A stretch of DNA of 27,472 nucleotides from an uncultured Agathobacter sp. (GTDB lineage Bacteria > Bacillota > Clostridia > Lachnospirales > Lachnospiraceae): contig CAKRNE010000026.1 in the NCBI GenBank assembly GCA_934365945.1, forward strand, positions 1 through 27,472, written 5' to 3'. A model generated the notes under the pieces. It was given only the letters and a program-made list of their open reading frames with translations. It was not told the origin of the DNA and ran no database searches. This document shows positions 23,630 to 27,472 of this stretch, piece after piece. Position 1 is the first letter of the stretch; each line of letters starts with the position of its first letter. A program made the translations under genes and the position numbers.

Positions 23630-25385
23630 TCTTTAAATCCTCACTATATCTCGTCCATAAACGGGCATATTCTCCATTTTTCTCAAGCAGCGTCTGGTGG
23701 GTTCCCTCTTCTACAATTCTTCCTTCCTTGAATACGCAGATTTTTGCCGCATCCATAATGGTATGCAGTCTGTGTGCCACCATAATTGTCGTCTTTCCTT
23801 CCAGCAATTTATTTAATGCAAGCTGAATCTTATGCTCATTTTCTCCATCGGTAAAGCTTGTTGCCTCATCAAACACTACAATCGGTGCATCCTTTAATAT
23901 GGCTCTTGCGATACATAATCTCTGTCTTTCTCCTCCTGAGAACTTCACTCCTTCTGTTCCCATTTTTGTGGCATAACCATCTGGGAGACTCATAATAAAA
24001 TCATGGATCTGAGCAGCCTTTGCCGCAGCATATACTTCTTCTTTTGTGGCATCATCCTTACCAATTACAATATTGGCATACACCGTATCATTTAAAACAA
24101 AAGCTTCCTGGAACACAAAGGACATATTATCCATAAGATTTTTCACTGAGATATCTCTTATATCTGTTCCTTCAATGTAAATATTTCCCTTGCTTACATC
24201 CCAGAATCTTGGAATCAACTGTGCTGCGGTAGATTTACCTGCACCGGATTCTCCCACAAATGCAGTAAGCTTTCCTTTTGGCAGAACTACTGAGATATCC
24301 TTAAGCACTTTCTTCTCTGTATCCTTATAAGAGAAATCTACTCCTTTAAACTCAATTACCAATCCCTTCTGATTGGTAATCTCAACACTTCCACCCTCTG
24401 TCTCATCAATCGCCATTACATCTCTTACCCTCTCGATACCAGAGGAAATCTGGCTGAAAATCTGAGCAAAATTCAGTATGTTATTAAAAGAAGATAAAAA
24501 TACAATTCCCATTACCATAAAGAAAATGTAATCTTCTAAGCCCAAATGTCCTTTCAGGTACAGATATCCTCCCAAAGGCATGGTAAATAATACCCCTGAC
24601 TCTATTACACACTTTAAGACACCACCGATAGGTGCAATTTTCTTGGCAGTATCTTCCCATATCTCGTCATAGCTAATTACCGCATCGCTGAAGCTCTTGT
24701 AGGAATCCGCTGTCAAGTTATAGGTTTTCATTACTGTCATTCCGCTGATAAATTGCATAATTCCAGAGTTAAGTCTTCCCACAATATTAGGAATCTCTGC
24801 AATTACATCCTTTGCCACCAGCATTTCCAACGCCTGAAGGCAAAAGGTTAAAATAATAGGAACTATCATCATCAATGTCATTGGTACATTTACCGTAAAT
24901 AAAAATATCAATACAGTAACAGGTACCACAATGGCTGATACAATGTCAGGAAGCTGATGTGCTAAAAATATTTCCAGTCGCTCCACGTCTTCCATTAACA
25001 CTCTCTTAATCTCACCGATACTGTTGTCTGTAAAGAAACCAAGATTAATTTTACCTATATGATTACATAATCTCTTTCTCACGCTGTACAGAACGTCATA
25101 TGCTCCCACATGGGACAGGGATAATGAGATTCCCTGAAATAAAAATCGCAATACAATGGATACCAGAGCTATGATTCCCCAGGTAAACATTTCCTTATAA
25201 TCATTGCTTTTATTAAACATCGACGCCACGCACTTAAATATAGCTATAAACGGTACAAAAGAGACAAGTCCCGAAAGTACACTCATACCTATGGATATAT
25301 ATATCTTTCGTTTATTCTCTTTGTCTGCAAGAGAAAGAAGGTATTTCATACCTACTTTTTCTTTCTTATTCTTTGACTCTTTCAC
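23622..25385 (-). CDS. ABC half-transporter (permease-ATPase), first of pair
   Basis: About 587 residues. A basic N-terminus, a six-helix membrane domain (about 28-310), and an ATPase domain with Walker A GESGAGKST, Q-loop VFQEAF, signature FSGGERQR, Walker B IVVFDEATS and H-loop VAHRL. The D-loop reads SFTD rather than the usual SALD/NLD. The start is probably the GTG at 25385: AAGGAGG is 6 nt upstream of it, whereas the ATG 6 nt earlier directly abuts the ribosome site. It overlaps the thioesterase-remnant gene by 20 nt and the next ABC gene by 8 nt. RFWDVSKGNI is shared with its partner. An IrtAB-like siderophore importer is possible. Confidence 0.9.
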   Translation of the reverse strand: MKESKNKKEKVGMKYLLSLADKENKRKIYISIGMSVLSGLVSFVPFIAIFKCVASMFNKSNDYKEMFTWGIIALVSIVLRFLFQGISLSLSHVGAYDVLYSVRKRLCNHIGKINLGFFTDNSIGEIKRVLMEDVERLEIFLAHQLPDIVSAIVVPVTVLIFLFTVNVPMTLMMIVPIILTFCLQALEMLVAKDVIAEIPNIVGRLNSGIMQFISGMTVMKTYNLTADSYKSFSDAVISYDEIWEDTAKKIAPIGGVLKCVIESGVLFTMPLGGYLYLKGHLGLEDYIFFMVMGIVFLSSFNNILNFAQIFSQISSGIERVRDVMAIDETEGGSVEITNQKGLVIEFKGVDFSYKDTEKKVLKDISVVLPKGKLTAFVGESGAGKSTAAQLIPRFWDVSKGNIYIEGTDIRDISVKNLMDNMSFVFQEAFVLNDTVYANIVIGKDDATKEEVYAAAKAAQIHDFIMSLPDGYATKMGTEGVKFSGGERQRLCIARAILKDAPIVVFDEATSFTDGENEHKIQLALNKLLEGKTTIMVAHRLHTIMDAAKICVFKEGRIVEEGTHQTLLEKNGEYARLWTRYSEDLKND

Positions 25386-26100
25386 TGTCATCCTCCTTTA
25401 ATATCTGATTTATCCGCTTTGCAATCTCCATCTGTGAAGAAGCATCGAATAAATTTTCACACTCCACTATATTCCACGCTATTTCTTTTACGCTGTAGTT
25501 ACTCCAATTCCTGTACTTTTCACATTCTGTTTCCTTTTTATCTTTTACAAACAGTGTTATCTTACTATCCAGCACTCTGGAATGCATTTCGTGAAAGCAA
25601 TAAGATTCATATAAAGCATAATCTGCCCGGATTCCTCCTAAAAGAAAAGACAGAACTTCTTCGTCCTGAATCACTTTCTCTGGCAGTTCTCCTTTTCTTC
25701 TTATGGTTTCAACAAAGGCTGCATCCTCCAGCTCACTCACCTTCTCACTGGTATCTATGTCCTCAGGTGCATACAGAGAATTGGTAAAAAGTCCTTTCAC
25801 TGTGATTCCATACACGTCTCTTAAAGTGCGGATAATCTCATAACCACACATTCCTCCAAAGCAGCCGCCATAAATATACAGGGGCAATGTAATCCTGCTT
25901 AATTCTTCTGCTGCATCTGCAATCAAAGCAATAAGATCATTGTAGGATTCTTCCTCCATCCTTGCTTCACTGCGTTTTTGTAATTCTCTGTAAGTGAAGC
26001 ACTCCTCTTCAAACACGATTGCGGGTTTATTCTTATATTTTTCAGCAACTTCATCGAAGATTTCTATCACACTTCGCTTATCCATGCATTTTCTATACAT
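25366..26100 (-). CDS. NRPS remnant: adenylation-domain start joined to degenerate thioesterase
   Basis: A 244-residue chimera. Residues about 11-45 (VIEIFDEVAEKYKNKPAIVF, then FTYRELQKRSE) are the opening of an NRPS adenylation domain. From Ala46 (ARMEEESYNDL) the sequence aligns with a type II/NRPS thioesterase, starting inside its fold, so the rest of the adenylation domain and the first thioesterase strands are gone. The nucleophile elbow GHSxG reads GGCFGG (Cys80), and the GGHFF motif with the catalytic His reads ECENLF (213-218), so the triad is incomplete. The start at 26100 has AGGAGG 4 nt upstream. It is first in the operon with the two ABC genes. Probably a deletion scar, though expression signals are intact. 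Confidence 0.75.
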   Translation of the reverse strand: MYRKCMDKRSVIEIFDEVAEKYKNKPAIVFEEECFTYRELQKRSEARMEEESYNDLIALIADAAEELSRITLPLYIYGGCFGGMCGYEIIRTLRDVYGITVKGLFTNSLYAPEDIDTSEKVSELEDAAFVETIRRKGELPEKVIQDEEVLSFLLGGIRADYALYESYCFHEMHSRVLDSKITLFVKDKKETECEKYRNWSNYSVKEIAWNIVECENLFDASSQMEIAKRINQILKEDDSERVKE

Positions 26101-26140
26101 TTTCCCTCCTGTCTGCTTATATAGCTCTAACCAAGAAACG

Positions 26141-26170
26141 ATTATATACAAAAAAATTGTAACATGTCTG
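26141..26170 (-). promoter_or_regulatory. Promoter of the NRPS-remnant/ABC operon
   Basis: On the minus strand CAGACA (26165-26170), 18 nt, TATAAT (26141-26146), about 40 nt before the ATG. The -35 lies in the centre of a dyad. Confidence 0.55.
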
Positions 26171-26175
26171 TTGCA
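26158..26175. promoter_or_regulatory. Dyad over the operon -35 (possible Crp/Fnr-type operator)
   Basis: TGTAACA-N4-TGTTGCA is an inverted repeat with 6 of 7 pairs. It covers the minus-strand -35. A second TGTAACA half-site lies at 26189-26195. The spacing and half-site resemble operators of Crp/Fnr relatives such as HcpR, and the divergent gene encodes a Crp/Fnr-like protein, so it is a likely site for it. Position over the -35 suggests repression. Confidence 0.5.
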
Positions 26176-26210
26176 CACGCAATATTTTTGTAACATTTTC
26201 ATAAGGATAA

Positions 26211-26239
26211 TTGACATTTTTTTATCAATATGTTATAAT
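26211..26239 (+). promoter_or_regulatory. Promoter of the Crp/Fnr-like gene
   Basis: TTGACA (26211-26216), 17 nt, TATAAT (26234-26239), with TGT directly before the -10 (extended). A perfect sigma-A promoter. Confidence 0.9.
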
Positions 26240-26251
26240 GCGCCTCGGTAT

Positions 26252-26269
26252 AGTTAGTTATGCCTAACT
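26252..26269 (+). promoter_or_regulatory. DtxR-like dyad downstream of the Crp/Fnr -10
   Basis: AGTTAG-TTATGC-CTAACT is a dyad with 7 of 9 paired positions, near the expected +6 to +25. The TTAG...CTAA half-sites resemble DtxR/IdeR iron boxes (TTAGG-N-CCTAA type). It is well placed to block transcription. The regulator is not in the window. Confidence 0.45.
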
Positions 26270-26298
26270 CGTTTTATTTTCTATACATGGAGGAATTT

Positions 26299-27021
26299 AT
26301 GACATTAAAGAATGAAGATTTTGATACAATCATAAAAGCCCCTCTGATGCAGGGACTGACTTCAGAGGATGTAAAAACTGCCATTGATTGTTTCGCTGTT
26401 GACGTATTAGTGTGTTCCGGAATGTATTCCATTTATGAATTAAAGAAATATTCCATGATTATATTGGAGGGTTTTATTGATATTGTTTCCATTACTCTTA
26501 ACGGAGATGAACATATCGTATCCAGATTTTCGGCAGGCTCTTATATACCAAACGGATTGATGTGCTCTAAATCTGCATCAAGCCCTTTTTTACCTTCGGT
26601 ATCTAAAAATTGTCGAATCCTTGTTATCGATCAGGAAAAAATTCATCACTGTAATTGTAATCTGTTTGGAAACTGTATTGATAACTGTAATCAGGAGTAT
26701 GCCTTAAGCCCGCTGCTTCTTTCCAGAATCAACTATAACATGGCAGTTTTACTGAATGATATCCTGATACACTTAAGCGAAAAGTTACAAATAATTACAC
26801 AAAAGACATTAAGCGAAAAACTAAGTTCTTATTTCCACATACTGGCAAATAAAACCGGATCTTCCAGATTTACACTACCCTTTACCAGAGACGAACTGGC
26901 AAAATATATTTTCGCAGAACGAAGCTCCGTTTCCAGGGAAATCAATCACATGCAGAATGAACAGCTGATCAAACTGTACAGTTCTAAGGATATTGAATTA
27001 TTACCTTCCACTCCAACGTAA
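26299..27021 (+). CDS. Crp/Fnr-like regulator with Cys cluster
   Basis: A 240-residue regulator. The N-terminal cyclic-nucleotide-binding-like beta barrel (about 10-130) precedes a long dimer helix and a C-terminal winged helix (about 195-219, TRDELAKYIFAERSSVSREI in part, the HTH of the family). Before the dimer helix lies the cluster HHCNCNLFGNCIDNC (Cys118, Cys120, Cys126, Cys130), which could bind a 4Fe-4S cluster or other metal, as in Fnr-like sensors of redox or NO. The start ATG at 26299 has GGAGG 5 nt upstream; an ATG 39 nt earlier has no site. It is divergent from the NRPS-remnant/ABC operon and likely regulates it. Confidence 0.88.
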   Translation: MTLKNEDFDTIIKAPLMQGLTSEDVKTAIDCFAVDVLVCSGMYSIYELKKYSMIILEGFIDIVSITLNGDEHIVSRFSAGSYIPNGLMCSKSASSPFLPSVSKNCRILVIDQEKIHHCNCNLFGNCIDNCNQEYALSPLLLSRINYNMAVLLNDILIHLSEKLQIITQKTLSEKLSSYFHILANKTGSSRFTLPFTRDELAKYIFAERSSVSREINHMQNEQLIKLYSSKDIELLPSTPT

Positions 27022-27050
27022 ATCGGAACGAGGAATTACATCGTTATGTA

Positions 27051-27093
27051 AAAAAAGGTGCAAAGTTTATTTCTACTTTGCACCTTTTTCTTT
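27051..27093. terminator. Bidirectional terminator
   Basis: GGTGCAAAG and CTTTGCACC form a perfect 9-bp stem with a 10-nt loop. It is flanked by AAAAAA on the left and TTTTTCTTTTT on the right, so it can stop transcription from both the Crp/Fnr-like gene and the converging MATE gene. Confidence 0.9.
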
Positions 27094-27213
27094 TTAAACT
27101 CCAATGACTCTTGAGGGAGCATACTGCATTTTTCTATTCAGATACCATCTTAATTTGCACTATCTATGCTAACCGAAACAACAAAGTGCTTGACATTCAC
27201 AAGTGTTTGCTGT

Positions 27214-27472
27214 TTACATGTCATTTTTTTGTTTTTTTAATTCTATACCCACCAGTACAACAGATAGCACAAACGCTGAAAAATCAGCAATAGGTCCCGC
27301 TAGCAATACTCCCATAATTCCGAAACGAAGCGGGAGCAGCAGGGTAAGCGGAATCAAGAAAAAGGTCTGCCTTGTTAATGCCAACAGAGCACCTCTTAAC
27401 GATTTTCCTATTGCGGTAAAAAAGCTGGAAGAAAGCAACTGCACACCATTTACCAACACCATGAAAAGATAG
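27214..27472 (-). CDS. MATE-family efflux transporter, C-terminal fragment
   Basis: The last 85 or so codons of a gene that enters from the right edge (frame open through 27472; residues YLF precede the first Met in view). The sequence ALLALTRQTFFLIPLTLLLP, then FGIMGVLLAGPIADF and a short charged tail (ELKKQKNDM), is typical for the last two helices of clostridial MATE multidrug/sodium antiporters of the DinF/NorM type. Substrate is not inferable. A bidirectional terminator lies about 120 nt downstream; 27094-27213 holds no gene I can support. Confidence 0.85.
   Translation of the reverse strand, partial: YLFMVLVNGVQLLSSSFFTAIGKSLRGALLALTRQTFFLIPLTLLLPLRFGIMGVLLAGPIADFSAFVLSVVLVGIELKKQKNDM

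Noticed and set aside
27111..27293. 60-codon plus-strand frame near the right end
   Set aside because: It runs into the antisense of the MATE gene, and has no ribosome site or recognisable features.

Overview
The window looks like a chromosomal segment of a low-to-mid GC, Gram-positive anaerobe of the Lachnospiraceae (Agathobacter/Roseburia-like). The basis is AGGAGG-type ribosome sites, the gene order ecfA1-ecfA2-ecfT-truA ... rplM-rpsI, a DUF4080 radical SAM enzyme, a VanW-type cell-wall protein and a clostridial Crp/Fnr-like regulator. The genus is inferred by reading only. Almost everything is on the minus strand, so the text runs from high to low coordinates. There are no rRNA or tRNA genes and no CRISPR array.

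Left end (1-3.0 kb). A response regulator and a histidine kinase overlap and lead into an ABC ATPase that runs off the left edge: a sensory/efflux locus of the antimicrobial-response kind. Between it and rpsI sits a three-gene cassette of small overlapping proteins, the last resembling DUF4160. The cassette is flanked by two diverged copies of the rpsI 3' end with its terminator, which looks like an old integration at the rpsI 3' end.

Housekeeping core (3.0-13.8 kb). rplM-rpsI has a consensus promoter and a structured leader of about 180 nt. Upstream lies an SGNH/MBOAT pair, probably for surface O-acylation, between truA and rplM, which are neighbours in Bacillus subtilis. Then come truA and the ECF vitamin-transporter energising module (ecfT, ecfA2, ecfA1), and a second operon of a HypE-like protein, an Lrp/AsnC regulator, a class I aminotransferase and trmL.

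Middle (13.9-20.3 kb). Here are a VanW-domain protein with a Q/T/P/N-rich repeat tail, a 34-residue membrane microprotein, a plus-strand membrane-anchored protein, and a CPBP protease / radical SAM / DnaQ-like exonuclease series. The radical SAM gene carries a 45-bp in-frame duplication and its stop codon lies in a 39-bp tandem repeat.

Right end (20.4-27.5 kb). This accessory-looking, more AT-rich stretch contains a DUF3592-like membrane protein and a truncated serine recombinase fused to the decayed 3' end of another gene. A three-gene unit follows: a collapsed NRPS remnant (start of an adenylation domain joined to a degenerate thioesterase) and two ABC half-transporters resembling the siderophore-type IrtAB/YbtPQ pair. 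A Crp/Fnr-like regulator with a four-cysteine cluster is divergent from it. The shared intergenic region holds two promoters, a dyad over the minus-strand -35 and a DtxR-like dyad just after the plus-strand -10. This redox/iron-like unit is the best candidate for something unusual. A MATE transporter fragment closes the window.
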